Positions 1 to 8,163 of a stretch of 64,000 nucleotides of DNA are shown one piece after another. Both the position numbers and the translations under genes were made by a program. Source of the DNA: Syntrophotaleaceae bacterium (GTDB lineage: Bacteria; Desulfobacterota; Desulfuromonadia; Desulfuromonadales; Syntrophotaleaceae); the NCBI GenBank assembly GCA_041390365.1, contig JAWKQB010000004.1, positions 1-64,000 on the forward strand, given 5' to 3'. Under the pieces are notes generated by a model. It was given only the letters and a program-made list of their open reading frames with translations. It did no database searches and was not told the origin of the DNA. Numbering within the stretch: the stretch's first letter is position 1; each line of letters begins with the position of its first letter.

Positions 1-812
1 TCCTCCAGGAGGTCGTCCGGGCGCTGCGGGCCTGCGGAGCCAAGGTGGACGACCGTTGCGGCATCCATGTCCACGTCGACGCGACAGCCTTTGACGGCCG
101 GACCCTCGGCAACCTCGCCAAGATCGTCTACAAACAGGAAGCGCTCATCCTCACCGCCCTGGGTGTTAACGAGACCCGCCGCCGCAACTACAGCAAACCG
201 GTGAGCGACGATCTCATCGCGCAGATCGAGCGCCGCCGTCCCAGGACCAGGGACCAGCTCAACCACATTTGGTACGGCTACCACAACCGGCAGCCCCAGC
301 ACTACGACAGCACCCGCTACCACGGCGTGAACCTGCACAACGTCTGGTACCGCGGCACGGTCGAGTTCCGCTGGTTCGAGGGGACGCTCCACGCGGGAAA
401 GGTGAAAGCCTACGTCCAACTGGTCCTGGCCGTGGCGGCCAAGGCGCTGAACGGCCGGGCCGCATCGAGCCGCAAGAGGTCCTTCGACCCGCAGAGCGCC
501 CGGTACGACTTCCGGGTCTTCCTGCTCCACCTGGGGCTCATCGGTGATGAGTTCAAGACCGCGCGCAAGCATCTGATCGCCGCCCTGCCGGGGGACTCGG
601 CATTCAAACGCGGCAGGGTGAAACCAAATGAACAACCCGCCGACAAGGCGGAACCCTTCACGGAGGCCGGGCCCGACAATCCGGCAGGACAGCCGGATTG
701 GACGCGCCAAGGGCGCGCCCGAAGGGCGAGGGCCATGGATGGCCCGAGTCAAACCCGGCCTCCGGCGTTTTCGGGGGACGAGACCGGCGGGACGCAAGGA
801 GGTGCGTCATGA
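1..812 (+). CDS. Amidoligase family protein (5'-partial)
   Basis: The frame is open to the left edge, so the start lies outside the window; the GTG at 45 is internal. The visible part matches the C-terminal half of Amidoligase_2 proteins: a CGIHVHVD motif, a stretch running from RYHGVNLHN to TVEFRWFEGTLH, and a following helix (VKAYVQLVLAVAAKAL). Known family members are COOH-NH2 ligases related to glutamine synthetase, proposed to form isopeptide or peptide-like amides. The C-terminal roughly 55 residues are low complexity and include the translation of a three-hairpin DNA element (678-752). The stop overlaps the next start as ATGA, so the gene really is read through the element. Neighbours (class II amidotransferase, GGCT-like) fit the published amidoligase gene neighbourhood. 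The substrate cannot be told from sequence. Confidence 0.8.
   Translation, partial: LQEVVRALRACGAKVDDRCGIHVHVDATAFDGRTLGNLAKIVYKQEALILTALGVNETRRRNYSKPVSDDLIAQIERRRPRTRDQLNHIWYGYHNRQPQHYDSTRYHGVNLHNVWYRGTVEFRWFEGTLHAGKVKAYVQLVLAVAAKALNGRAASSRKRSFDPQSARYDFRVFLLHLGLIGDEFKTARKHLIAALPGDSAFKRGRVKPNEQPADKAEPFTEAGPDNPAGQPDWTRQGRARRARAMDGPSQTRPPAFSGDETGGTQGGAS
661..764 (+). repeat. Three-hairpin element, copy 1 (core 678-752)
   Basis: The 75-nt core folds into three consecutive hairpins: AATCCGGC/GCCGGATT (678-685/692-699, loop AGGACA), CGCGCC/GGCGCG (703-708/712-717), and GGGCC/GGCCC (730-734/741-745) extended past a tandem G-A mismatch to GGC/GTC. An 11-bp perfect inverted repeat, CGGAGGCCGGG (661-671) with CCCGGCCTCCG (754-764), could close the whole structure into a multibranch. 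It lies inside the amidoligase reading frame. A second copy is at 22676-22750; the two align without gaps, 59 of 75 positions identical by my count. I do not recognise it as a named family. Confidence 0.75.
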
Positions 813-1309
813 GAGTGCTGATCCGAAACATCGCCATCGACGGGCGGCCGCTTGAAGGTGACGGCGAGGTCTTCACCGGGGCGACGGTGACCGACGTGGT
901 CCTGGCCATGAAAGGAGCCACTCTCTTTTCCGACCAGCGGGACCTCGAGGATTACATCGACATGGTCCTGCGCAACGCCAAGATGCTGTCCGGCGTCGAG
1001 CTTACGGTCCGGGGCGATACGCCCGAGGAAAAGGCCGCATCCTTTTTAGATGCATTGATCAAACACGGCCTTGCCGAGGTGCAGGACGACAAACCCGCGC
1101 GGATACTGATTCCCGCCCTGGTCTGGCAGGGCATCGACGCGGTCCGACTCTCCGGGCAGACCAACATGCTCGACCGACCGGTCGTCGCCCGGCTGGCCGG
1201 GGAGCTCGGCTGGCCCGACGCCGCGCGCTGGATCGAGGAGCACCCGAAGGAATACGCCGAGGGCGTCTTCCGCGGGTTCATCGTCGATCCGCAGGGAGGG
1301 AAATCCTGA
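809..1309 (+). CDS. Hypothetical protein of amidoligase cassette
   Basis: A 166-aa soluble protein with no signal peptide or membrane segment. The start at 809 is chosen because AAGGAGG lies 5-6 nt upstream and the ATG overlaps the amidoligase stop (ATGA); an open extension back to 698 lies inside the three-hairpin element and is unlikely. The sequence is predicted mixed alpha/beta, beginning MRVLIRNIAIDG and ending VFRGFIVDPQGG. I do not recognise the family. Its position between amidoligase and the class II amidotransferase, with overlapping ends on both sides, argues for a partner or substrate role in the same system. Confidence 0.75.
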   Translation: MRVLIRNIAIDGRPLEGDGEVFTGATVTDVVLAMKGATLFSDQRDLEDYIDMVLRNAKMLSGVELTVRGDTPEEKAASFLDALIKHGLAEVQDDKPARILIPALVWQGIDAVRLSGQTNMLDRPVVARLAGELGWPDAARWIEEHPKEYAEGVFRGFIVDPQGGKS

Positions 1310-2091
1310 TGTGCGGGCTCGCGGGAGTCATCTTCGGAAATAAGCGGCGGCGCGCCGAGGAGCGGGAGTATCTCGCCTGGCTCTTTACCCGCTTGCTTGT
1401 ATTGAGCGAGGAGCGCGGGCCCCATGCCACCGGCGCGGCTTGGCTCGATATCGACGGATGCCACCGTCTCTTCAAACGCCCGGTGACGGCCGAGCGGTTT
1501 GTCACGGACAAGGCCTTCGCCGAACTCCTGGCCGGCATAAACAACCGCGCCACGCTTCTGCTCGGCCATACCCGGTGGCGCACCCGAGGGGACGAGCGGG
1601 TCAACAGCAACAACCACCCGATCCGCGCCGGGGAGGTGATCGGCACCCACAACGGCACCATTTACAACGCCGACTACCTGTTCCGGCGCTGGAAGATGCG
1701 GCGCTTCGCCGAGGTGGACAGCGAGATTCTGTTCCGCCTGGCCGCGAACGCCGCGCGGGACGGTGCTATGGATATCGAGCGGTTCAAAGCCCGGCTCCGA
1801 CGCTGTCGGGGTCAGATCACCGCCGTCATCGCCTGCCGGACCGACCCGCAAACCGTCATCGTGCTCAAGGGCAACCGACCGCTGGAACTGCGCTGGCATC
1901 CCCGCCGCAAAGCGGTTCTCTACGCTTCGGACCCCGCATACCTCGACGCCGTGCTGGCGGAGGAAAAAGGCTGGCGTGAGATTGCGGTCCCGCCCATGAG
2001 CCTGGTGGTGTTCCGGCGCGAGGACCTGGCCGCGTACTCGATGGAGCCCTTCGAGTTCGTCGCCCAGGAGAGAAAGGGCGCGGAGCCATGA
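1309..2091 (+). CDS. Class II glutamine amidotransferase domain protein
   Basis: The N-terminus MCGLAGVIFG places the catalytic nucleophile Cys at residue 2, as in Ntn-type class II amidotransferases. Other family signatures visible are GHTRWRTRG (about residues 85-93), the SNNHPI segment, and THNGTIYN followed by an EVDSEILF segment typical of GATase_6. The domain hydrolyses glutamine to supply ammonia. At 260 aa there is no fused synthase domain, so it probably works with a partner, here presumably the amidoligase product. The start overlaps the previous stop by one base, and the stop overlaps the next ATG, which implies translational coupling. Confidence 0.88.
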   Translation: MCGLAGVIFGNKRRRAEEREYLAWLFTRLLVLSEERGPHATGAAWLDIDGCHRLFKRPVTAERFVTDKAFAELLAGINNRATLLLGHTRWRTRGDERVNSNNHPIRAGEVIGTHNGTIYNADYLFRRWKMRRFAEVDSEILFRLAANAARDGAMDIERFKARLRRCRGQITAVIACRTDPQTVIVLKGNRPLELRWHPRRKAVLYASDPAYLDAVLAEEKGWREIAVPPMSLVVFRREDLAAYSMEPFEFVAQERKGAEP

Positions 2092-2663
2092 CAGACACTC
2101 CAATGAACCTCATGAACCAGGCAATGAACCCAACAGAACCCTTGAAGCCGAACACAAACGGAATGCTGAGACTCTTCGTCTACGGCACACTGAAGCGCGG
2201 TTTCTGGAACCACGACCGATTCTGCCGGGGAGTCCTGGCGGTGGAGGACGCCGTCGTCCGCGGCCGCCTCTTCGAGACATCCTCCGGAATCCCCGTCCTG
2301 GAGGTCCCGGAGGAGGACATCCTTGCCGTCGGGACCACCAACCCGCTCGCCGACGTGGCCACACAAGCGCAGGTGACGGCCCGCATGTCCAATCCCGAGC
2401 CAACCCCCGACCGGCTCCCGAAGAAGGGCACAGGCGCGCCCTGGGGCCCCGTGTACGGGGAGCTTCTTGCCTTCGACGATCCCGAAACCCGCCTTCCGGC
2501 CATCGACCGGCTGGAGGGGTTTCACCCTGGCGGTCCCTGCCTCTACCGCCGCGTCCTGACTTCGGCGCAGGTCCACGGAATCGTGCTTCCGGCATGGCTC
2601 TATGTGGTGGGGGATCGCTGGACCGGGAGTTTCAGAGAGCTATCCGGTGGGGTCTGGCGCTGA
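2088..2663 (+). CDS. Gamma-glutamylcyclotransferase-like (AIG2/GGCT) protein
   Basis: The protein has the GGCT/AIG2 signature FVYGTLKRGFWNH near residue 29 and the later AIDRLEGF segment with the conserved acidic residue of this fold. GGCT enzymes cleave gamma-glutamyl amides by forming 5-oxoproline. A roughly 45-residue insert between the first strand and GPVYGELLAF makes it longer (191 aa) than minimal GGCTs. The first ATG (2088) overlaps the previous stop; an internal ATG at 2163, just before LRLFVYGTL, is an alternative start. Together with the amidoligase it suggests making and breaking of gamma-glutamyl-type bonds; the substrate is unknown. Confidence 0.85.
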   Translation: MTDTPMNLMNQAMNPTEPLKPNTNGMLRLFVYGTLKRGFWNHDRFCRGVLAVEDAVVRGRLFETSSGIPVLEVPEEDILAVGTTNPLADVATQAQVTARMSNPEPTPDRLPKKGTGAPWGPVYGELLAFDDPETRLPAIDRLEGFHPGGPCLYRRVLTSAQVHGIVLPAWLYVVGDRWTGSFRELSGGVWR

Positions 2664-2702
2664 AAACCCATAAAAGCACAAGCCCAAGTCAGAAGGATGG
2701 CG

Positions 2703-2734
2703 CGGTGAAATCCCAGAAAAGCGATATTTCACCG
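2703..2734. repeat. Inverted repeat upstream of BREX promoter
   Basis: CGGTGAAAT (2703-2711) and ATTTCACCG (2726-2734) form a perfect 9-bp palindrome arms pair with a 14-nt spacer, ending 7 nt before the -35 box. It could be an operator for the HTH protein encoded just downstream, or a weak terminator of the amidoligase cassette; the downstream T run (GTTTGTCC) is poor, so I favour an operator. Confidence 0.5.
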
Positions 2735-2741
2735 TTTGTCC

Positions 2742-2770
2742 TTGACTGAAGAGGGCCACTTGTGTATACT
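2742..2770 (+). promoter_or_regulatory. Sigma70-like promoter of the BREX-CBASS operon
   Basis: TTGACT (2742-2747) and TATACT (2765-2770) are separated by exactly 17 nt, each one base off the sigma70 consensus. It lies about 90 nt upstream of the HTH gene and in the only sizeable non-coding gap before the BREX genes. I found no comparable promoter between brxL and the CBASS genes. Confidence 0.7.
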
Positions 2771-2810
2771 TTGGTCTGGTTTCGTTGGTGTTCGTAGGCA
2801 TCTGACTGAC

Positions 2811-2841
2811 CTGCCTGTCGTGACACTTTCGACACAGGCAG
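2811..2841. repeat. Inverted repeat in the BREX leader
   Basis: CTGCCTGT (2811-2818) and ACAGGCAG (2834-2841) form an 8-bp perfect inverted repeat between the promoter and the HTH start at 2863. It may be an RNA hairpin in the 5' leader or a second protein-binding site. Confidence 0.45.
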
Positions 2842-2862
2842 AACCTGTCTAAGAGGGACGAA

Positions 2863-3084
2863 ATGACCGCTGAAGAACGATGGGTCGGGGTCGAGGATGT
2901 TGCCAAGCATCTCGGTGTCAACAAGGACTCCGTATATCGATGGATAGAGAAGATGGGGTTGCCGGCCCATCGTGTCGGACGGCTTTTCCGGTTCAAGATC
3001 TCGGAAGTCGACGATTGGGTACGTGCCGGCGGAGCGAGTGAGGCAGGCGACCCATCTGCTACGGAAAAGAAAACTGATGACTAA
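2863..3084 (+). CDS. Excisionase-type HTH protein upstream of BREX
   Basis: A 73-aa protein that is almost entirely one MerR/excisionase-like helix-turn-helix domain (HTH_17): WVGVEDVAKHLGVNKDSVYRWIEK, followed by the wing LPAHRVGRLFRFKISEVDDWV. The polar tail (ASEAGDPSATEKKTDD) is likely flexible. The ATG follows GAGGGA at a normal distance. Small proteins of this type bind DNA and regulate or assist excision. As first gene after the promoter and the two inverted repeats, an autoregulatory role is plausible but inferred. Its end overlaps brxA by 8 nt. Confidence 0.82.
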   Translation: MTAEERWVGVEDVAKHLGVNKDSVYRWIEKMGLPAHRVGRLFRFKISEVDDWVRAGGASEAGDPSATEKKTDD

Positions 3085-3931
3085 GCCACTTAACAAAACA
3101 AAACAGGCTGAGAGAGCTGCGGGAAAAGTCGAGGACGCCTCTCGAAGAAAGGGGACGATCACCCCACCGCTTTACAGCAGCAAGATTATTAAGGCGGGGG
3201 CTCTTCTTCCGGACACGAAAGCTCTTTTGTCTGCATGGGACCCAGCCCTGTCCGTCAGTGAGAACCTCCAGCGCGTGCGTCGTCAGAACCTCTTGGGAAA
3301 AACGTCGCGGTCCCGTGCAGAGGATATCTTGGCGATTTTCCGGCAACGGTATCTGGTTGAAGAGCCGGTTGCTCGGGCTCTAGCGACTATTGTGAGCCGT
3401 CAGTCCAACGGCAACACCCTTGACCGGATTCTGTATTTCCATGCAGTGCGCGCTGACTCGCTCTTGCGCGATGTGGTAATTGAGCTGCTGGTGCCGCATT
3501 GGTCACGGGGCGTCATGGAGATTGATGTCCGGGAGATTGAATTGGCGCTGCGAAAATGGGTTGAAGAGGGAAAAACTTCAGGTCCTTGGGGGGATTCCAC
3601 TGTACGACGCGTCACGCAAGGCGTGCTCTCAACGCTCCGTGATTTTGGCGTCCTTCAGGGAGCGGTCAATAAACGCATTGCCCCAGCCTACCTGTCCGTC
3701 CAAGCCTTCGCGTACATCGCGTTTTACCTGAAGCAACACCAACCATCGGGAGCCAAACTGCTTGATCTTGTCGATTGGAAACTGTTCTTCCTACCCCGCG
3801 AGGGAGTGGAGCGGTTCTTTCTGGAAGCGCATCAGCATGGACTGCTTGAATACCACGTTGCGGGCAGTGTCACTCGCCTGAGCTTTCCCGTAGAAACCCT
3901 TGAGGAGTATGCAAATGTCCTCACTCAATAA
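3077..3931 (+). CDS. brxA: BREX protein BrxA
   Basis: A 284-aa protein of the DUF1819 (BrxA) family, recognised from the segment YSSKIIKAGALLPDTKALLSAWDP and from its place as first gene of a complete type 1 BREX set. BrxA is a small helical, DNA-binding accessory protein related in fold to NusB. The ATG at 3077 gives an 8-nt overlap with the HTH gene and begins a lysine-rich leader; the open frame back to 2972 runs through the HTH gene and is a shadow. The tail contains a winged-helix-like EYHVAGSVTRLSFPVETLEEYANVL. The stop overlaps the brxB start region. Confidence 0.9.
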   Translation: MTKPLNKTKQAERAAGKVEDASRRKGTITPPLYSSKIIKAGALLPDTKALLSAWDPALSVSENLQRVRRQNLLGKTSRSRAEDILAIFRQRYLVEEPVARALATIVSRQSNGNTLDRILYFHAVRADSLLRDVVIELLVPHWSRGVMEIDVREIELALRKWVEEGKTSGPWGDSTVRRVTQGVLSTLRDFGVLQGAVNKRIAPAYLSVQAFAYIAFYLKQHQPSGAKLLDLVDWKLFFLPREGVERFFLEAHQHGLLEYHVAGSVTRLSFPVETLEEYANVLTQ

Positions 3932-4496
3932 TCGAATTGAACTCCTCGAGAACGACCTGAAGGCGAATCCTCCTCGGATCAGCGTCTACCATGATCTGCC
4001 ATTCGCCATTTTTCGCTATGACCCGGAGGAAGAGTGGACGATTCGGCGGGAAGCACGATTGCTGGCAACGCGGCTGGAAGAAGCGGGCAGAAAAACATGC
4101 ATCGTCCACATGTCTGACCTCTTATGGAAGGCAATTCAGGAAAGCGAAGGAATTGATGCGGTAGTCGAGCTTGAGAATGAGCGAGGCTTTCTTGAAGCCC
4201 AGGAGCAGATGACCACGTACTTGTCCGACCGTGACTGGCGGCCTTTGGCCGGTCTTCTGACAGAGCATCTTCAATCCCTGGATGCTGCAACTCAGGTGGT
4301 CTTCTTGATGCGGGCGGCGGCAATGGCACCCGGTATCTATCACATGTCCAAGTTGCTCGATCAGATGCAGGGCAAAACATCATTGACCACGATCCTTTTC
4401 TATCCCGGTTCTATCGAAGGGACAACAGGCTTGAGGTTCATGGCCCTTAAAGACCGTGATGCATTAGGAAACTACCGGGTGAAAATTTATGGATAG
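3915..4496 (+). CDS. brxB: BREX protein BrxB
   Basis: A 193-aa DUF1788 (BrxB) protein, with the family's RISVYHDLPFAIFRYDPEEEW opening and a central FLMRAAAMAPGIYHMSKLLDQM segment that resembles a nucleotide-independent P-loop-like fold end. BrxB is required for BREX but has no assigned catalysis. Three starts are possible: the ATG at 3915 is chosen because GAGGAG (3902-3907) lies 7 nt upstream; an ATG at 3909 is too close. It overlaps the brxA end by 17 nt and its own end overlaps the long brxC frame. Confidence 0.9.
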   Translation: MSSLNNRIELLENDLKANPPRISVYHDLPFAIFRYDPEEEWTIRREARLLATRLEEAGRKTCIVHMSDLLWKAIQESEGIDAVVELENERGFLEAQEQMTTYLSDRDWRPLAGLLTEHLQSLDAATQVVFLMRAAAMAPGIYHMSKLLDQMQGKTSLTTILFYPGSIEGTTGLRFMALKDRDALGNYRVKIYG

Positions 4497-4512
4497 GACT
4501 CAAGGAGAGCAC

Positions 4513-7500
4513 ATGAAAACGATTGGCAACCTCCTGTCGCGGGATTTGAGTCGGAAGATCGAAGAGATCATCCAGGTCGATCAAACCGACGAGCAGTCCG
4601 TGTATTCGGAAATCACCGAGTACATTGCCACGGACAGCATTCGCGATCAGTACGCGGCTCTCCTAAAAGCCGTTGCAGAGGCCCCGACGGAACCCCATGA
4701 AAGCGTCGGCGTCTGGGTTTCCGGTTTTTTCGGCTCAGGCAAGAGCTCATTCGCAAAGAATTTCGGGTATGCGTTGGAGAACAGAAAGGTCCTTGGACAG
4801 GATTTCTCGGCCCTGTTCAAACAGCAGATCCGTGATGAGCAGGTCCGTAATCTGCTTGACCTTATCAATACCCGCTTTCCCACCGAGGTCATCCTTTTCG
4901 ACATCGCCAAGGAGCAGGACACTCGCCGCGTCACACAACGCATCGCCGAGTTTATCTACACCGCCCTGCTCAGAGAGCTCGACTACGCTGAAGATTTCGA
5001 TATCGCAGAACTTGAGATCGAACTCGAAGCGGAGGGCAAACTGGAACAGTTCATCGCCAAATGCAAACAAATCCACAGTCAGGAGTGGCGTATCGTCCGC
5101 AAAGGCGCACAACGGCTATCGCGGGCAAGCGCTGTTCTTCACGCCCTTGATCCAGTGACCTATCCAGCCGCCGATTCATGGGCGCATACCCAACGCAGTC
5201 GTGATGCGGCAATCAGCGTGAGCAAGGTTGTACACCGCACGTTCGAACTCTTTGGCCGCAGGCGTCCTGGGAAGGCGCTGGTTCTGGTTATCGATGAGGT
5301 CGGCCAACATGTCGCCCGCAGCGGCGACAAGATCGAAGACTTACGGGCCACCATCGAGGAATTCGGGAAAGTCGGCAGGAATCTGCTGAAAGCAAGAAAG
5401 ATACCGGCACCGTGCTGGATCGTCGTAACCTCCCAGGAGAAACTCGACGAGGTGGTGGCCGCCATTGACTCCAAGCGGGTTGAACTGGCGAAGCTTCAGG
5501 ACCGATTCCGTCATCGAGTTGATCTCGCGCCATCAGACATTCGCGAGGTGGCCACGCGGCGCGTCCTGGCCAAGAAAGACGACGCCCTGCCGATTCTCCG
5601 GAAGCTTTATAGTGCGAACCAAGGGGCACTGAACGCCGCATTGCGACTTGAACGCACCTCACGTCGAACGGCTGTCAGTGAAGATGATTTCGTCCAGTTC
5701 TATCCGTACCCGCCGCACTACATCGACATCGGCATCAGCATCATGTCGGGAATTCGGCTTCAGCCCGGAGCGCCCAGGCACTTCGGAGGAAGCAACCGGA
5801 CGATCATCAAGCAGGCTTACGAGATGCTTGTATCCAACCGGACGAGGCTCGCCGATTGTCCAATTGGCACCCTGGTAACGTTGGATCGCGTCTATGAGCT
5901 TGTTGAAGGCAACCTTTCGAACGAGCGCCGCACAGACATTCATGAAATCAGCGAGCGATTCAAAGGCGACCCGGACAAGCAATGGACGCTTCGGGTTGCC
6001 AAGGTGATTTGTCTTCTGGAATTCGTCCGCGACCTGCCTCGAACGGAGGCGAACATCGCCGCCTTCTTGATCGATAAGGTCGGCGACCCGACACCGGTCG
6101 CCCAGGTCGAGGCAGCCATCAAGAAACTCTACGATGCGCAGTTTATCCGCAACACCGAGGATGGCTGGAAGCTCCAGACCGCCCAGGAAAAGAACTGGGA
6201 GACCGAGAAAAAGGCCCTCGATCCCAAACCCCGTGATCGGAATGAAATCGTCCGAAACGCTCTGCGCTCCATCTTTGGCGAACCCGCCCTCCGGACATAC
6301 CGGCACAAGGATTACCGCACCTTCCGCATCGGGATTAGCGTGGACGGTATATCCGTCGGGGATGAAGGCGATATCAAGGTGTCCCTGGCTATGGCTGAGG
6401 ATGATAGCGAGCTGTCCAACCGGATCAACGAGATTCGAGACGAAAGCCGGCAGAAGGCCCACGAAAACGACCTCTACTGGGTATTCTCCCTTGCGCCGGA
6501 GATTGACGAACTGGTGGCCCAGCTCTTTGCGTCCAGGAAGATGGTTGAAAAATACGACCAGCTTCGAGCCCAGAGCAAAATCACCCCGGACGAGGCCACC
6601 TGCCTCCAGGACGAGAAGAATTTCGTCCTGAATTACGAATCACGGCTTAGGGACAAGGTCACGGAAGCGATTGAGCGTGGGACAGGGATGTTTCGCGGCG
6701 TGGCGAGGGATGCATCGTCGCTCGGCAAGAACCTGGGTGAGATTATCAAGAAATTTCTGGAGCAGATCGTTCCCGACCTCTATCCCAAATTGGAAATGGG
6801 TTCGCGCCCGCTGCACGGGGATGAACCCGATGTTTTCCTGAAGGCCGCTGATCTAAAGGCCCTTCCTCAAGTGTTTTATGTCGGCGAACGCGGTCTGGGG
6901 CTGGTCACCAAGGAAGGTCCAAAGTACGTGCCGAACCCAAGCGCCGATGTGGCCAAAGAGGTCCGTGATTACCTCGTCAGCCAGCACGAGTATGGCAATA
7001 GGGACGCTTGCCTTGGCAAGGCTCTCGAGACTCGATTCAACGGCACGCCCTATGGATGGGAACGCGACGTGTTGCGTCTGGTCCTCGCTGTTCTTTTCCG
7101 TGCAGGCGTCATCGAGGTTTCCTTCGGCGGCCAGAAGTTCGATTCCTACACGGAACCGCGAAGCCGGGAACCCTTCGTCAATAACACGAAATTCAAGTCG
7201 GCGATATTCACCCCGATTAAACCGGTCGATCTCAAGACCCTTACGCAGGCGGTTCAGAGCTATGAGGGTCTAACCGGCAAGACCGTGGATGTGGAGAAAA
7301 ACGCCATCGGGACGGCCGCAAAACAGTATGCCGAGGCAGAGACCAAGGAAGTCGTTCCCATTATCGCGGAGGCCAAAGCCCGTTATTTACCGGTGCTGGC
7401 CATCTTAGAGGAGTACCGGGAAGCACTGGCGAATATCGAGAACGGCTCCGCCGACGACTGCGTGAACCTTCTGGCCGGCGGTGCCGCCTCGCTCAAGGAG

Positions 7501-8160
7501 GGCCGTGAGCGAATCCGCAAGATCGCCGAATGTCTGAACGAAAAGGGGCTGGCGACCCTGCTGAGAGCGCGGCTGGCTGCCAACGAAATGTCCCGCGAGT
7601 TGGAGTCGGCAGTGGGCAGTGGGCAGTGGGCAGAAAAAGGCAAAGAGCTTCGTGAACTATTGCAGTCCGAGACCTTCTTTGAGTCCATGGCGCAGATCGA
7701 GAAGTGCGCGCAGGAAATCCTGACCGCGTATCGCGAACTCTATGAAAAGACCCATACCGAGCGAGCGGCTCAGTATCGCGATGCGGTCGAAAAGATCAAG
7801 GGACGGAAGGAATGGGAGCAGGTGCCTGAGTCCATGCGGGAACCGGTGCTTTCCCCGCTGGCATCACGCGGTTGCGCCGAGAGTGATTTCCCGGAGACGA
7901 GCCTTGCCTGCAACGCTTGCCGCGCCGGAGTAAGCCAGATGGAATCGGATATCGAGGCCCTTGGCGGCCTTTTTGCCAAGGTCGTTTCCGAAATCCAGCG
8001 GCTGACGACGCCGCCCGAGGTGAAAGTCGAACGCGTCCGGGTGTCCGAGTATTTCTCCGGATCATTTGAATCGGCGGACCAGGTCAAGAAGGCCGTGGCC
8101 CGCCTGCAGGACCATCTCCTGAAACTGCTCGATGAGGGCGTAAAGATCGTGGTGGAGTAA
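4513..8160 (+). CDS. brxC: BREX ATPase BrxC (PglY-type)
   Basis: A 1215-aa P-loop ATPase, the usual length for BrxC. A Walker A motif GFFGSGKSSF lies near residue 71, and a Walker B-like ALVLVIDEVGQHV near residue 255. The remainder is helical with coiled-coil-prone stretches toward the C-terminus (residues about 950-1200). BrxC is an essential part of both phage exclusion and BREX DNA methylation. Start 4513 is preferred over the ATG at 4489 because AAGGAG lies 5-6 nt upstream, giving the typical MKTIGNLLSRDL opening. A heptanucleotide tandem repeat at 7608-7633 encodes AVGSGQW within the helical C-terminal region and is unusual; see the findings. Confidence 0.93.
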   Translation: MKTIGNLLSRDLSRKIEEIIQVDQTDEQSVYSEITEYIATDSIRDQYAALLKAVAEAPTEPHESVGVWVSGFFGSGKSSFAKNFGYALENRKVLGQDFSALFKQQIRDEQVRNLLDLINTRFPTEVILFDIAKEQDTRRVTQRIAEFIYTALLRELDYAEDFDIAELEIELEAEGKLEQFIAKCKQIHSQEWRIVRKGAQRLSRASAVLHALDPVTYPAADSWAHTQRSRDAAISVSKVVHRTFELFGRRRPGKALVLVIDEVGQHVARSGDKIEDLRATIEEFGKVGRNLLKARKIPAPCWIVVTSQEKLDEVVAAIDSKRVELAKLQDRFRHRVDLAPSDIREVATRRVLAKKDDALPILRKLYSANQGALNAALRLERTSRRTAVSEDDFVQFYPYPPHYIDIGISIMSGIRLQPGAPRHFGGSNRTIIKQAYEMLVSNRTRLADCPIGTLVTLDRVYELVEGNLSNERRTDIHEISERFKGDPDKQWTLRVAKVICLLEFVRDLPRTEANIAAFLIDKVGDPTPVAQVEAAIKKLYDAQFIRNTEDGWKLQTAQEKNWETEKKALDPKPRDRNEIVRNALRSIFGEPALRTYRHKDYRTFRIGISVDGISVGDEGDIKVSLAMAEDDSELSNRINEIRDESRQKAHENDLYWVFSLAPEIDELVAQLFASRKMVEKYDQLRAQSKITPDEATCLQDEKNFVLNYESRLRDKVTEAIERGTGMFRGVARDASSLGKNLGEIIKKFLEQIVPDLYPKLEMGSRPLHGDEPDVFLKAADLKALPQVFYVGERGLGLVTKEGPKYVPNPSADVAKEVRDYLVSQHEYGNRDACLGKALETRFNGTPYGWERDVLRLVLAVLFRAGVIEVSFGGQKFDSYTEPRSREPFVNNTKFKSAIFTPIKPVDLKTLTQAVQSYEGLTGKTVDVEKNAIGTAAKQYAEAETKEVVPIIAEAKARYLPVLAILEEYREALANIENGSADDCVNLLAGGAASLKEGRERIRKIAECLNEKGLATLLRARLAANEMSRELESAVGSGQWAEKGKELRELLQSETFFESMAQIEKCAQEILTAYRELYEKTHTERAAQYRDAVEKIKGRKEWEQVPESMREPVLSPLASRGCAESDFPETSLACNACRAGVSQMESDIEALGGLFAKVVSEIQRLTTPPEVKVERVRVSEYFSGSFESADQVKKAVARLQDHLLKLLDEGVKIVVE
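7608..7633 (+). repeat. Heptanucleotide tandem repeat inside brxC
   Basis: GGCAGTG occurs three times in perfect tandem (7608-7614, 7615-7621, 7622-7628), followed by a partial fourth unit GGCAG. The unit length is not a multiple of three, so gain or loss of one unit would shift the brxC frame. Confidence 0.85.
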
Positions 8161-8163
8161 TTC

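Noticed and set aside
952..2103. 383-codon open frame on the minus strand
   Set aside because: It is antisense to the class II amidotransferase gene and has no recognisable domain.
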